Assembly: GCF_004339765.1 (NCBI RefSeq)
Contig: NZ_SMGO01000001.1
Coordinates: 1 to 64,000, forward strand
DNA length: 64,000 nucleotides
Source of the DNA: Albibacterium bauzanense
GTDB taxonomy: Bacteria > Bacteroidota > Bacteroidia > Sphingobacteriales > Sphingobacteriaceae
Reading direction: 5' to 3'
Each line of letters opens with the position of its first letter. Within the stretch, counting starts at the first letter, position 1. The notes beneath the pieces were generated by a model. The model was not told the origin of the DNA and made no database searches. It was given only the letters and a program-made list of their open reading frames with translations. Positions 52,242 through 61,517 of this stretch are shown here, piece by piece. The translations under genes and the position numbers were made by a program.

Positions 52242-53363
52242 ATGGCAAAAAGCTTTTACGCAGATTTTATTAAGCAGTTATTATCAAAAGCAGGAATCGA
52301 GATAAATGGATCTCAACCATGGGATATGTCGATTCATAATGATGCATTTTATGAACGGGTTTTTAGAGAGGGTTCCATCGGCCTCGGCGAAACATATATG
52401 GAAGGAATATGGGATTGTGAGCAACTGGATGAATGTATGTATCGGATTATTTCTACAAACCTGGCAGATTATATAAAATGGGATCTTAAAAAAGCCCTGT
52501 TATTGATAAAAGCCAGAATATTTAATCTTCAATCTGTGTCCCGATCCAAAGATGTGGCCCACAAACATTACGATATTGGCAATGTACTTTATGAAGCTAT
52601 GTTAGATTCCAGAATGATCTATTCTTGTGCTTATTGGGAAAATGCTTCAACACTAGACAAAGCACAAGAAGCAAAACTGGATCTTATATGTAGAAAGTTG
52701 AAATTACAACCTGGAGAGTCTATTGTAGATATTGGCTGTGGTTGGGGCGGTTTCGCTCGTTTTGCTGCAGAAAAATATCAAGTCAAAGTGTTGGGAATAA
52801 CTATTTCTGAAGAACAGGCAAAGAAAGCAACAAGCATATGTGCTGGTTTACCTGTAGAAATCAGGGTACAAGACTATAGGACATTAGAAGGCGAATTTGA
52901 CAAGGTAGTTTCCATTGGAATGTTTGAACATGTTGGATATAAGAATTATCAAGACTATATGGATACTGTTCAGCGAATATTAAAGAAGGATGGTCTTTTT
53001 CTGCTACACTGTATTGGAGGTAATCGGTCAGCAATTACGTCTGATCCATGGATTGATAAGTACATTTTTCCGAATGGAATGATTCCTTCTATTTTTCAGA
53101 TTGATCAAGCTACACAAGGAAAATTTATTGTAGAAGATTGGCATAACATCGGTTTACACTATGATCGTACATTAATGGAATGGTTAAGAAGGTTTAAGGA
53201 TGCATGGCCTCAATTGAAAGACAAATACGATCAACGTTTTTATAATATGTGGGTTTATTACTTATCCTGTTCTGCAGCTTCCTTTCGAGCGAAATCTAAT
53301 AATGTGTGGCAAATAGTTTTTTCTCAACCAAATAGTAGGATTGCTTATCAATCTGTCCGATAA
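52242..53363 (+). CDS. cfa: Cyclopropane-fatty-acyl-phospholipid synthase
   Basis: 373 residues (E. coli Cfa 382). The SAM-binding motif is VDIGCGWGGFARFAAEKYQV; the bicarbonate/active-site segments include YSCAYWENASTLDKAQEAKL, SIGMFEHVGYKNYQDYM and IFPNGMIPS. A lipid-binding N-terminal part (GETYMEGIWDCEQL) is present. It methylenates unsaturated membrane lipids, hardening membranes to acid or stress. It appears to be a single gene. Confidence 0.94.
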   Translation: MAKSFYADFIKQLLSKAGIEINGSQPWDMSIHNDAFYERVFREGSIGLGETYMEGIWDCEQLDECMYRIISTNLADYIKWDLKKALLLIKARIFNLQSVSRSKDVAHKHYDIGNVLYEAMLDSRMIYSCAYWENASTLDKAQEAKLDLICRKLKLQPGESIVDIGCGWGGFARFAAEKYQVKVLGITISEEQAKKATSICAGLPVEIRVQDYRTLEGEFDKVVSIGMFEHVGYKNYQDYMDTVQRILKKDGLFLLHCIGGNRSAITSDPWIDKYIFPNGMIPSIFQIDQATQGKFIVEDWHNIGLHYDRTLMEWLRRFKDAWPQLKDKYDQRFYNMWVYYLSCSAASFRAKSNNVWQIVFSQPNSRIAYQSVR

Positions 53364-53390
53364 TACAATATTTTCCTTATTTTGCGATTG

Positions 53391-53978
53391 ATGAATAAAT
53401 TAGAATTAGCCTTTGAAAAATACGATGCTTATAATAGGAAAGATCCTATAAGCTATACTTATAAAGGAGAAGTTTTTCCTGAAGAATACTTCTTAGCCAA
53501 GCAATTATATGGATGGGTCTTAAAGCTTGATCCAGAGCCAAGTGAAGAGCTGCTATTAGCCTCGCGGAGCCAGCATATTGGTCGTTGGGAAATCCCTCGC
53601 AGTCAATATCCTGAAGGAAAAACTGGCTATTTAGATTGGAGACGTAATCTAGCTATTTTTCATGCTGATAAATCTACGGCTATCATGAAAGAGGTAGGAT
53701 ATAAACAAGATCAGATTGATAGGGTTAGACAATTTCTTTTAAAGAAGAAAATTAAAGTTGATAAGGAAGTTCAAACACTTGAAAATGCACTATGTTTGGT
53801 GTTTCTAGAGTTTCAGTATGAAGATTTTTTCCCTAAATATGAACCAGAAAAGATTGTTAATATTCTTAGAAAATCTCTTCTAAAAATGGATGAAAAGGGC
53901 CGAGAACAAGCATTAACTCTCCATTATTCTGATGAAGGGTTAAGTTATATTAAGCAAGCTTTAGAACAGATATCTTAA
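53391..53978 (+). CDS. DUF4202 family protein
   Basis: 195 residues from the ATG at 53391; a longer form would need a TTG. The family landmarks are LELAFEKYDAYNRKDPISYT, LASRSQHIGRWEIPRSQYPE and YLDWRRNLAIFHADKSTAIM. Several conserved His, Arg and Asp residues suggest a metal-dependent HD-like all-helical enzyme, but no activity has been established that I know of. It lies 18 bases before the HipA-like gene and may be transcribed with it. Confidence 0.85.
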   Translation: MNKLELAFEKYDAYNRKDPISYTYKGEVFPEEYFLAKQLYGWVLKLDPEPSEELLLASRSQHIGRWEIPRSQYPEGKTGYLDWRRNLAIFHADKSTAIMKEVGYKQDQIDRVRQFLLKKKIKVDKEVQTLENALCLVFLEFQYEDFFPKYEPEKIVNILRKSLLKMDEKGREQALTLHYSDEGLSYIKQALEQIS

Positions 53979-53996
53979 CCTTACTATTTATGACAA

Positions 53997-54791
53997 ATGA
54001 ATAATCAACCTCAACTTCGAACCGTTCAGGTAATCCGGTATGTTACACCGTTACGTGAAGGTGGGTCTATGCCTGCTATTGCAGAGGCTGATGATGAGTT
54101 TTTGTATGTATTAAAGTTTCAGGGAGCAGGTCAGGGTGTTAAAGCTTTAATCGCTGAATTGATTGGAGGAGAACTAGCAAGAGCATTGGGATTGAAAGTT
54201 CCTGAAATTGTATTCGCTAACTTAGATGAAGCATTTGGGCGCACAGAAGGTGATGAAGAAATACAAGATCTATTAAAAGCGAGTATTGGTTTGAATTTGG
54301 CTCTTCACTATTTGTCTGGAGCTATTACTTTTGATCCGCTTGTTGCTAAGGTTGATTCTTTACTAGCATCTAAAATTGTATGGTTAGATGCACTTATAAC
54401 TAATGTAGATCGTACAGCTCGAAATACCAATATGCTTTTCTGGAAGAATGAATTGTGGTTGATAGATCATGGTGCTGCACTCTATTTTCATCATTCCTGG
54501 CAGAATTGGCAGGAGCAGGCAATGCGACCATTTGTCAAAATAAAAGAACATGTTTTATTACCTTATGCTACTGAACTCGATGCTGTTAATGAAGAGTTTC
54601 GTTCTATTCTGACCGATGAATTAATCGATTCCATTGTTAGTTTAATTCCTGATAAATGGTTAATCACGGATAGTCCTTTTACTTCAGCAGAAGAGCATCG
54701 TCAAGTATATGCTCAATTTTTAAAGACCAGAATTGCCCATTCAGAAATTTTTGTAAATGAAGCCCAAAATGCAAGAGAAGCACATTTATGA
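53997..54791 (+). CDS. HipA-like kinase domain protein (HipA_2 type)
   Basis: 264 residues, shorter than HipA (about 440). Kinase-like features are YVLKFQGAGQGVKALIAELI (the ATP-binding region with its Lys), LDALITNVDRTARNTNM (catalytic loop, Asp in NVDR and Asn in RNTN) and LWLIDHGAALYFHHSW (the metal-binding Asp). The N-terminal HipA cap domain and the DNA-binding HipB partner are both missing. It overlaps the following DUF3037 gene by 23 bases, a conserved pairing. Whether it phosphorylates a protein, and whether it is toxic, is unknown. Confidence 0.82.
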   Translation: MNNQPQLRTVQVIRYVTPLREGGSMPAIAEADDEFLYVLKFQGAGQGVKALIAELIGGELARALGLKVPEIVFANLDEAFGRTEGDEEIQDLLKASIGLNLALHYLSGAITFDPLVAKVDSLLASKIVWLDALITNVDRTARNTNMLFWKNELWLIDHGAALYFHHSWQNWQEQAMRPFVKIKEHVLLPYATELDAVNEEFRSILTDELIDSIVSLIPDKWLITDSPFTSAEEHRQVYAQFLKTRIAHSEIFVNEAQNAREAHL

Positions 54792-55158
54792 GTATGCGGT
54801 AATCCGTTTTGTTCCACGGGTGGAAAGAGAAGAGTTTCTGAACATCGGGGTTATTCTTTTTTGCAAAAAGAAGCGTTTTTTAGAAGCTGCTTTTACATTG
54901 GATGAGAAACGACTTCATTCTTTTTCCCGATCTTTTGATTTGCAGGAGATCGAGAATAATTTACGGGCTATGGAGAAAATATGTTTAGGTGGGAGAGAAG
55001 CTGGCCCAATAGGAATATTAGACATTGCTGATCGTTTTCGGTGGCTTACGGCAACAAGGAGCACGATTATACAGTGCTCAAAGGTTCATCCAGGCTTTTG
55101 CGTTGAACCTGGAAAAACCTTATTAAAACTACATAAACAATTAGTATTGGAATATTAG
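54769..55158 (+). CDS. DUF3037 family protein
   Basis: 129 residues from the ATG at 54769, which fits the family start (EKHIYEYAVIRFVPRVEREE, then FLNIGVILFCKK); an ATG at 54757 adds four residues. The C-terminal half has RFRWLTATRSTIIQCSKVHP. The gene overlaps the HipA-like gene by 23 bases and ends tail-to-tail with the RND gene, sharing the bases TTAG for both stops. DUF3037 has no known activity; the overlap points to a common function or a toxin-antitoxin-like pair. Confidence 0.82.
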   Translation: MQEKHIYEYAVIRFVPRVEREEFLNIGVILFCKKKRFLEAAFTLDEKRLHSFSRSFDLQEIENNLRAMEKICLGGREAGPIGILDIADRFRWLTATRSTIIQCSKVHPGFCVEPGKTLLKLHKQLVLEY

Positions 55159-58100
55159 TCCTGAATTTTAGGCGGCATCAATTTATAGACTACCGGAGTT
55201 ATAATTCTGGATAAAAGTGTAGAGCTAATTAATCCGCCAATAATTACAATTGCCAGGGGTGAAATTAATGGGTTACTTGACCATGCAATAGGGAGCAATC
55301 CGCCAATTGCTGTTAAGGTTGTTAAAATTATAGGTAGAAATCTGATTTCACCAGCTTTTTCTATCGCTTCGTTTAGTTCCATTCCTTCTCTGCGTAATTG
55401 ATTGGTAAAATCGACTAACAGGATCGTGTTTTTAACTTCTATTCCTGCCAAAGCCACCATTCCTATTGTTGCCACAAATGATAAGGTATTCCCCGTTAAT
55501 AGGAGAGCAATAACGGCTCCTACAATTCCGAGTGGAATAACCGATAAAACAATTAATGTACTTTTAAAGGTTTTGAATTCTAACACTAATACTGCTATAA
55601 ATAGAAATACAGTTGTTAAGATAATAGTACCGAAGCCTCCAAAAGATTGTTCTCTAGCTTCCACTTCACCCCCCATTATATAACTATAGCTATCCGGAAG
55701 CGGCATCTTATCCATTTCATCAATAACATGCTGAATTACCTGATCGTTTTGATAGCCGTTTTGGACAAAAGAGTTTACAGAAACTGTGCGTACTTTATTG
55801 AGGTGGCTAATTTGAGACGATGATGATTCTAATTCTAAGCTAGCTAATTGGCTTAATGGAATAGCAGTTCCTTGAATATTATTTACATAGATATTGTTAA
55901 ATACTGTCAGATCCGGATAAGAGTCACGAGGCACACTTAGGCGAATTCGATAGTCATTATTGTCATTTAATGGATCATTAAAATTTGCAATATCTACTCC
56001 TGCTAAAGCCATCCGAATAGTTTGATCAATAGTAGAACTTGGTACCCCTAATGCCAACGCTTTTGCTTTATCGACTTTCACCCGGATATCAGTTTTCTTG
56101 TTTTGAACTGGGTTATGTACATAAAGAGTTCCCTCTGTATTATGAAGAAGGTCTTCAACCTTAGCTGCTAATGACTGTAGTGTATCCAGATTGTTTCCCA
56201 GAATTTTTACTTCCACAGGTGAGATGGTAGGAACTCCTTGTTCAAAATCCTTTACCTCTATTTTAGCTCCCGGATAAGGAGTCCATAATTGTCGTAATTC
56301 GTTAATGAGTTTTATTTTATCCTTTGCTTTTGTATCTTCTTTCAATTGAACGAATATCTCTGAGAAGTCACTGCGTTCATTTGCCTGCATTACATTATAA
56401 TAGATTTGCGGGTTACCCTTTCCAACGTTAGATGAGTAATATTGCACTTCTGCGATGCTAGCTAGTTTTTTCTCAATTTGACGTGTAATGGAATCTGTAT
56501 AATAGATATTTGACTGAAGAGGAGTGGTAATGTTGATTAAAAATTGCGGTTTCTCAGAAGCAGGGAATAAGCTAAAACCTACAACAGGTATTAAAGCCAA
56601 CGAGCCAATAAATATAACCATAGCTATAGCAACAGCTTGCCATGGCTTCCTTAAAGCCTTATCCAATAAAACGGCATAGGTGCTATGTATTACTTTTTGG
56701 AAAACGCGAAGTACTTTATTCCCATCCGGATTTTCATGAGGTTTTAAAATTCTGCTTGCTAGAAATGGAACCACTGTTAACGCTACTACCATCGACGCTA
56801 AAACCGAGCATATAATTGCCACTGGCATACTACGAATAAAATCTCCGGCAGCTTCTGGCATAAATAGGAGAGGCATAAAGGCAATAACGAGTGTTGCTGT
56901 ACAACCAATAACTGCTAGTGTAATCTGTTCTGTACCTTTTAAAGCAGCATCAACACGCGAATAGCCTTCTCGCATCCATCTTTCTATATTTTCTACAACA
57001 ACAATACTGTCGTCTACAAGCAAGCCTAATGCCACCACGAAGCCTACAATACTTAATTGATTAAGACTATAGCCCAATAAATTAAGTGCAACAATCCCTA
57101 TCGATAGAGACAGCGGAATTGCAATCATCACAACTGCAGAAGCGCGATTTCCTAAAGGGAGTAAGGTAAATATCACCAATGTAACTGCAATCAAAAAATC
57201 TATCCCCAGTCCACCTAAACGATTATTTACATTATTTGCCTGATCAAAGTTCATTACAAGATCCATATTGTCCGGCAATTCTTCTTTATATTGATCAACA
57301 ATAGGCAAGTATTCTTTTTGTACTTCTGTAATATTCTGACCTTTCTTCATTGCTGCATTAATGAATAAAGAACGGTAACCATTTAAACGAGTGATATGAT
57401 TATCAGGAGCATAGTCAGCATATACTTGTGCTATATCTTTTAATAGAATATTTTTCCCCTCACTACTGCTAACGATTGTATTTTGAATATCATCGATTTT
57501 CTGATAGTTTCCGGTAGTCTTGATGCTAAAAGTTTTACCACCCGCAATAACACTCCCGCCAGGAATGTTTACTGACCCGTTTTCAATAGCCTGCATAACT
57601 TGCGTTAATGATATATTCATTTTAGCAAGTTGATCGGGTTGCACATCCACACGAATTAATTGGTCTGATAATCCACTAATTTCCACTTCTTTAAGTGCTG
57701 TTACTTTTTCAAGATCTTTCTTGATATCCTCTGCTTTTTGCTTTAATGCATCACGAGATGCATTCTCAGAGATAAGGGCTAACTGTATGACATTTACATT
57801 GGATGGATCTACACGTTGAACATCAATAGAATAAATATCCTCAGGTAAGGAAGGTCGTAGCGCAGATATCTCACGAATAAGTTCCTGATATTTATCATTT
57901 ACATCCGATTCAAAAGTATATTCTACAAAAATAAGAGCTAAGCCATTGACGATGTTAGTTTTAATTTGCTTAATATCATCGAGGCCATATAATACACTTT
58001 CCATTGGATCTACAATTAGCTCCTCCATATCTTTTGGACTCGTTCCTGGATATAATACCACAATTGGAAACATGGTGGTCTTCATTTCCGGGTCCTCTGA

Positions 58101-58202
58101 TCGTGGCATACCTAAAATAGTACTCAGTCCAAGTATGATAACCAACAGAACCATAATTAAAGTAAATTGGCTGTTCTTCAGGGCGTATTTAGCAATATTC
58201 AT
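55155..58202 (-). CDS. RND family efflux transporter permease
   Basis: 1015 residues with 12 membrane helices and two large periplasmic loops. The N-terminus is IAKYALKNSQFTLIMVLLVI and the TM4 proton-relay segment is VALGLLVDDSIVVVENIERW, with conserved acidic residues; the GSLALIPVVGFSLFPASEKP and IKTNIVNGLALIFVEYTF stretches match the HAE1/AcrB-like branch. Its stop overlaps that of DUF3037 by four bases on the other strand. It is the last gene of the operon TetR-TolC-adaptor-RND. The exported compound is unknown. Confidence 0.93.
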   Translation of the reverse strand: MNIAKYALKNSQFTLIMVLLVIILGLSTILGMPRSEDPEMKTTMFPIVVLYPGTSPKDMEELIVDPMESVLYGLDDIKQIKTNIVNGLALIFVEYTFESDVNDKYQELIREISALRPSLPEDIYSIDVQRVDPSNVNVIQLALISENASRDALKQKAEDIKKDLEKVTALKEVEISGLSDQLIRVDVQPDQLAKMNISLTQVMQAIENGSVNIPGGSVIAGGKTFSIKTTGNYQKIDDIQNTIVSSSEGKNILLKDIAQVYADYAPDNHITRLNGYRSLFINAAMKKGQNITEVQKEYLPIVDQYKEELPDNMDLVMNFDQANNVNNRLGGLGIDFLIAVTLVIFTLLPLGNRASAVVMIAIPLSLSIGIVALNLLGYSLNQLSIVGFVVALGLLVDDSIVVVENIERWMREGYSRVDAALKGTEQITLAVIGCTATLVIAFMPLLFMPEAAGDFIRSMPVAIICSVLASMVVALTVVPFLASRILKPHENPDGNKVLRVFQKVIHSTYAVLLDKALRKPWQAVAIAMVIFIGSLALIPVVGFSLFPASEKPQFLINITTPLQSNIYYTDSITRQIEKKLASIAEVQYYSSNVGKGNPQIYYNVMQANERSDFSEIFVQLKEDTKAKDKIKLINELRQLWTPYPGAKIEVKDFEQGVPTISPVEVKILGNNLDTLQSLAAKVEDLLHNTEGTLYVHNPVQNKKTDIRVKVDKAKALALGVPSSTIDQTIRMALAGVDIANFNDPLNDNNDYRIRLSVPRDSYPDLTVFNNIYVNNIQGTAIPLSQLASLELESSSSQISHLNKVRTVSVNSFVQNGYQNDQVIQHVIDEMDKMPLPDSYSYIMGGEVEAREQSFGGFGTIILTTVFLFIAVLVLEFKTFKSTLIVLSVIPLGIVGAVIALLLTGNTLSFVATIGMVALAGIEVKNTILLVDFTNQLRREGMELNEAIEKAGEIRFLPIILTTLTAIGGLLPIAWSSNPLISPLAIVIIGGLISSTLLSRIITPVVYKLMPPKIQD

Positions 58203-58204
58203 CT

Positions 58205-59272
58205 TTAATTCTTTAGACTGTCTTGATTAGATAAAGCATTGATTTTAGAGCCATCACTTAGATATGCGCTTCCAGAAATAATTAAATACCCATAGTTCTC
58301 TAATCCTGAAAGCACCATAACCCCATCTTTCGATATAGCACCAAGTGTTACCTTTACTTTCTTTGCTGTTTTCTTATCGTCAGTTACAAATACAAATCCT
58401 TGGTTAGCATTGCCGTCTAATAATGCATTGTAGGGTATTTTCCATCCGGTAGTTTTATTAGATGGATAAATAATTGCTCTTGCAAATGCACCCGACGCTA
58501 AGTTGAGATTCTGGCCAGGATTTATTTTTAAAGTAACAGAGAAGGTTCCTGAGCTAGGATCTATACCTTCTGACTTTCTTAAAACTTGTCCATTAATTTT
58601 CTCTATTGATAGGTTACTTTCGATCAGCGCCTCATCTCCAATATTTAACAATGCCCACTGTTGATCACTTACACCAACTTTTAATTTCCAATCCGTATTT
58701 CCTGCACCATTGACTTGTAAAATCGGAGTTCCTGGTCCAACAGTTTGTCCTTCATTTACAAAGCGTTTTAATATATATCCATTGGTACTGGCTCTTATTT
58801 CAGAGAAATTCTGATTAAATTGTGCAGCTCTGTTTTGTTGAATAGCAATATCGCGAGCAGTTTTTGCATTTTCTAATTGTTCTTTAGTGGCTACAGAATC
58901 AGTAAAAAGTTGTTGTGCCCTTCGATAATCCCGTTCTGCTTTTTCGAGAGCCAAATCTGTTTGCTGAACACCCGTGTTGATCTCTGTCATATTCAACTTT
59001 GCCAGTAACTGACCTTTGTTTACATGATCGCCCTCGTTCACCGTAATTTGTTGAACGATTCCACCATTTTTAAAAGATAAAACAGCTTCATCCTCTGTTG
59101 TGAAAACCCCGGAAGCTTGAATTGTATTCGTGTTTTCGCCTTGCTGTAAAGGGATTAACTTTACAGGGATAATATCTTCTTTATTTAAACCATCATTAGT
59201 TTCTGTCCCTCCACATGCAATAAGAAGGCTTAAGGAGGCAAAAAGACTGAGTTGATTAAGAATGTTCTTCAT
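58205..59272 (-). CDS. RND periplasmic adaptor lipoprotein
   Basis: 355 residues. Lipobox SLLIACG (Cys20) after the signal peptide. Lipoyl halves (VLSFKNGGIVQQITVNEGDH, ASTNGYILKRFVNEGQTVGP) flank a coiled-coil hairpin (about residues 95-150), followed by a beta-barrel (IGDEALIESNLS) and a membrane-proximal domain (VFVTDDKKTAKKVKVTLG). It bridges the RND pump and the TolC-type duct. It ends 2 bases before the pump gene starts and follows tolC by 9 bases. Confidence 0.92.
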   Translation of the reverse strand: MKNILNQLSLFASLSLLIACGGTETNDGLNKEDIIPVKLIPLQQGENTNTIQASGVFTTEDEAVLSFKNGGIVQQITVNEGDHVNKGQLLAKLNMTEINTGVQQTDLALEKAERDYRRAQQLFTDSVATKEQLENAKTARDIAIQQNRAAQFNQNFSEIRASTNGYILKRFVNEGQTVGPGTPILQVNGAGNTDWKLKVGVSDQQWALLNIGDEALIESNLSIEKINGQVLRKSEGIDPSSGTFSVTLKINPGQNLNLASGAFARAIIYPSNKTTGWKIPYNALLDGNANQGFVFVTDDKKTAKKVKVTLGAISKDGVMVLSGLENYGYLIISGSAYLSDGSKINALSNQDSLKN

Positions 59273-59281
59273 GATTGTGGA

Positions 59282-60640
59282 TTAGTTATTTAACTCTCGT
59301 TCTAATTCTGCAGCAGAAATTAATACATTATACTTATTTATTTGTGTGGCTAACTGAGCCGATGTTAATTGATTACGCGCATCAACAGTCTCAATAAAAG
59401 TATTTACACCTGCCTGATAGCCGCGGTCAATGAGCCTTTGGTAGGAGCCAGCAGCTTTTAACTGTTCCATTGAGGCTCTATACACTTCAAATGCCGATTT
59501 TAATTTATTCTTTGCTACTTCAGCACTTAGGTTCAAATTCTGTCGTGCATTTTCCAATTCAAGTTTAGCATATTGAAGATCCAATTTGGTCTCTTTGATC
59601 TTATATTTATTTCTCATTCCTGAGAAAATTGGAATATCCAATTGAAGCCCAATCATATAATATCGACTGTCTTTATTGAAGTTAAGATTCTCTGCCTGTG
59701 AACCTAAATCCAGAAAGCCGCTTAGTTTCGGAATAAGGTAATGTTTATCCTTATTTAATAAGGTTTCATTGATAGTTAAAGCCTGATTAAGAGATTGTAT
59801 TTCACTTCTTGTATTTATATTTACCTCTTTTAAAAGCAGCTTTTCAGCATTTTCTAAAACAGCATCGTTTTCCAGTTCAACTTCAATGGTAGATTCGGGA
59901 GATTGATTCAATAAAGAATTAAAGTAAAGTTTCGCATTTTCAGTTTGCTGCTTTGCTTTAGAAAGGTCTGCGTTAATTTGTGCAATCTCACTTTCAGAAC
60001 GCATAATATAAACAGGTAAACCTTTGCCGCTTTCATATAGCTTTTCATTTACACGTTTTCCTTCTTGTGCTAATGCTTGTGACGATTCGTAAATATCAAC
60101 TACCTGCATAGCTGATAGATAGTTATAATATGCAGTTTTAATATTCTTTATTAATTCCTGCTTATAGATTTCCAGTTCGTATTCTTTTAGTATAATCTGC
60201 TGCTCGCTTAATTTAACCCCGTAATGGATATCCGAATTTAGAATAGGTACAGTAGTTCTTATCTTTGCATCGTAGTAATTCTTCGGAAAGAAATTTATCT
60301 CTGTGTTTTCAAGCTCTTTAAATCTTTGCGATTGTGTCAGGTCGTTTAAAGTAGTATAAACCCCATTTAGAAGGTCTCCTAAAGGTAAAGGGATATTTCT
60401 TCCCCCATCAGCTGTTGAGTAAGTAGTTTGAAAACCAACCGTAGGAAGATAAAAACTCTTGGCTGATTGAAGGCCGATCATTGCTTTCTCCCAAGAAATG
60501 TTCTTTTGGTTAAGAACCAGGTTATTTTTTAACCCTTCTTCAATGTAAAGATCTAAATTACTCGTCTGTGCAGAAACAACAGGGATATAACTTATAAGAA
60601 TAAGGCTAGATAGAATTATATTTATTAGTGATCTTTTCAT
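59282..60640 (-). CDS. TolC family outer membrane efflux protein
   Basis: 452 residues with a signal peptide (cleavage near VVSAQT) and two TolC repeats; long helices occur around residues 140-215 and 345-420, and YQAGVNTFIETVDARNQLTS is the usual tip of the second repeat. It would form the outer-membrane duct for the RND pump encoded two genes downstream. The TetR gene precedes it by 36 bases. Confidence 0.9.
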   Translation of the reverse strand: MKRSLINIILSSLILISYIPVVSAQTSNLDLYIEEGLKNNLVLNQKNISWEKAMIGLQSAKSFYLPTVGFQTTYSTADGGRNIPLPLGDLLNGVYTTLNDLTQSQRFKELENTEINFFPKNYYDAKIRTTVPILNSDIHYGVKLSEQQIILKEYELEIYKQELIKNIKTAYYNYLSAMQVVDIYESSQALAQEGKRVNEKLYESGKGLPVYIMRSESEIAQINADLSKAKQQTENAKLYFNSLLNQSPESTIEVELENDAVLENAEKLLLKEVNINTRSEIQSLNQALTINETLLNKDKHYLIPKLSGFLDLGSQAENLNFNKDSRYYMIGLQLDIPIFSGMRNKYKIKETKLDLQYAKLELENARQNLNLSAEVAKNKLKSAFEVYRASMEQLKAAGSYQRLIDRGYQAGVNTFIETVDARNQLTSAQLATQINKYNVLISAAELERELNN

Positions 60641-60676
60641 AATTAATAATGTAAACTCTTATATAAGCAAGCTAAT

Positions 60677-61318
60677 CTATTTAAGTCTATCAATGAGATC
60701 TAAGAAGTTTTCAAATGCGCTTTCCAGTATCTTATCAGGATGAATATCAAGTTTCTTTCCTTTAACTACCTGTTCAAAATGTCCATGCAAAGACAGGGAG
60801 CATAACCCATGAACGGTAGACCATACAAATAGAGAAAATAGCTTAGAATCCTGGTCTTTGAAATAACCTTCTTTTTGACAATCTATGATCGTATTATGTA
60901 AAGAATCAAATGCATTGATTCCTTCCTGCCACTTGTCTGAGGCACATGCATCTTCATCAAGCCACTGTATAGGTTCTTTCATGATAAACATTAGTTCATA
61001 AAAGTCGCTATGATCTAAAGCAAACTTTAAATAAGTACGCCCCATTTCTTTGAAGCGTTCAAATGGATTGCTAATCTTTCCTAAATCTATGAAACTGGTG
61101 CCCAGCATCTTAAAGCCTTCTTGGTGAAGAGCATAAAGAATATCATTTTTATCACGGTAGTATAGATAAATGGTGGTAGGGCTAAACTCAATTACATTCG
61201 CAATTTTGCGAATAGAAGTAGCTTCATAGCCATGTTTTGTAAAAAGTAATTTAGCAGCGTCTAGAATGCGCTGTTTCAAATCTTGTTTATCCCGGTTTTT
61301 GCGTTCTGTAATTCCCAT
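60677..61318 (-). CDS. TetR/AcrR family transcriptional regulator
   Basis: 213 residues. Helix-turn-helix SIRKIANVIEFSPTTIYLYY with RDKNDILYALHQEG after it (about residues 36-70), and a WHG-type C-terminal domain (FVWSTVHGLCSLSLHGHFEQ). It is the first gene of the RND efflux operon and probably its repressor. A perfect TTACTT-TTGT-AAGTAA inverted repeat lies 65 bases upstream. Confidence 0.93.
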   Translation of the reverse strand: MGITERKNRDKQDLKQRILDAAKLLFTKHGYEATSIRKIANVIEFSPTTIYLYYRDKNDILYALHQEGFKMLGTSFIDLGKISNPFERFKEMGRTYLKFALDHSDFYELMFIMKEPIQWLDEDACASDKWQEGINAFDSLHNTIIDCQKEGYFKDQDSKLFSLFVWSTVHGLCSLSLHGHFEQVVKGKKLDIHPDKILESAFENFLDLIDRLK

Positions 61319-61382
61319 AATTATTTACGGTGTGAATCTACTTAACACTGTTAATAATTCCAAATAAATTTAAAATATTAAT

Positions 61383-61398
61383 TTACTTTTGTAAGTAA
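61383..61398. promoter_or_regulatory. Inverted repeat TTACTT-N4-AAGTAA upstream of the RND-operon TetR gene
   Basis: Two perfect 6-bp arms with a 4-base centre, 65 bases upstream of the TetR start on the minus strand. The same bases include TACTTTTG on the plus strand, so the position could also be a chance promoter-like motif. An operator for the adjacent TetR is the simplest reading. Confidence 0.35.
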
Positions 61399-61517
61399 TC
61401 TAAGAATTATTGAGAAGAAACATTCTTTAAATCAATGTGGTAAATGATTGTTGTTCAGCAGTTTATTTGCTTTAGCTAAGCAAGTCGTGAAAAGAACCTT
61501 TTAAGAAAGACATCTAT

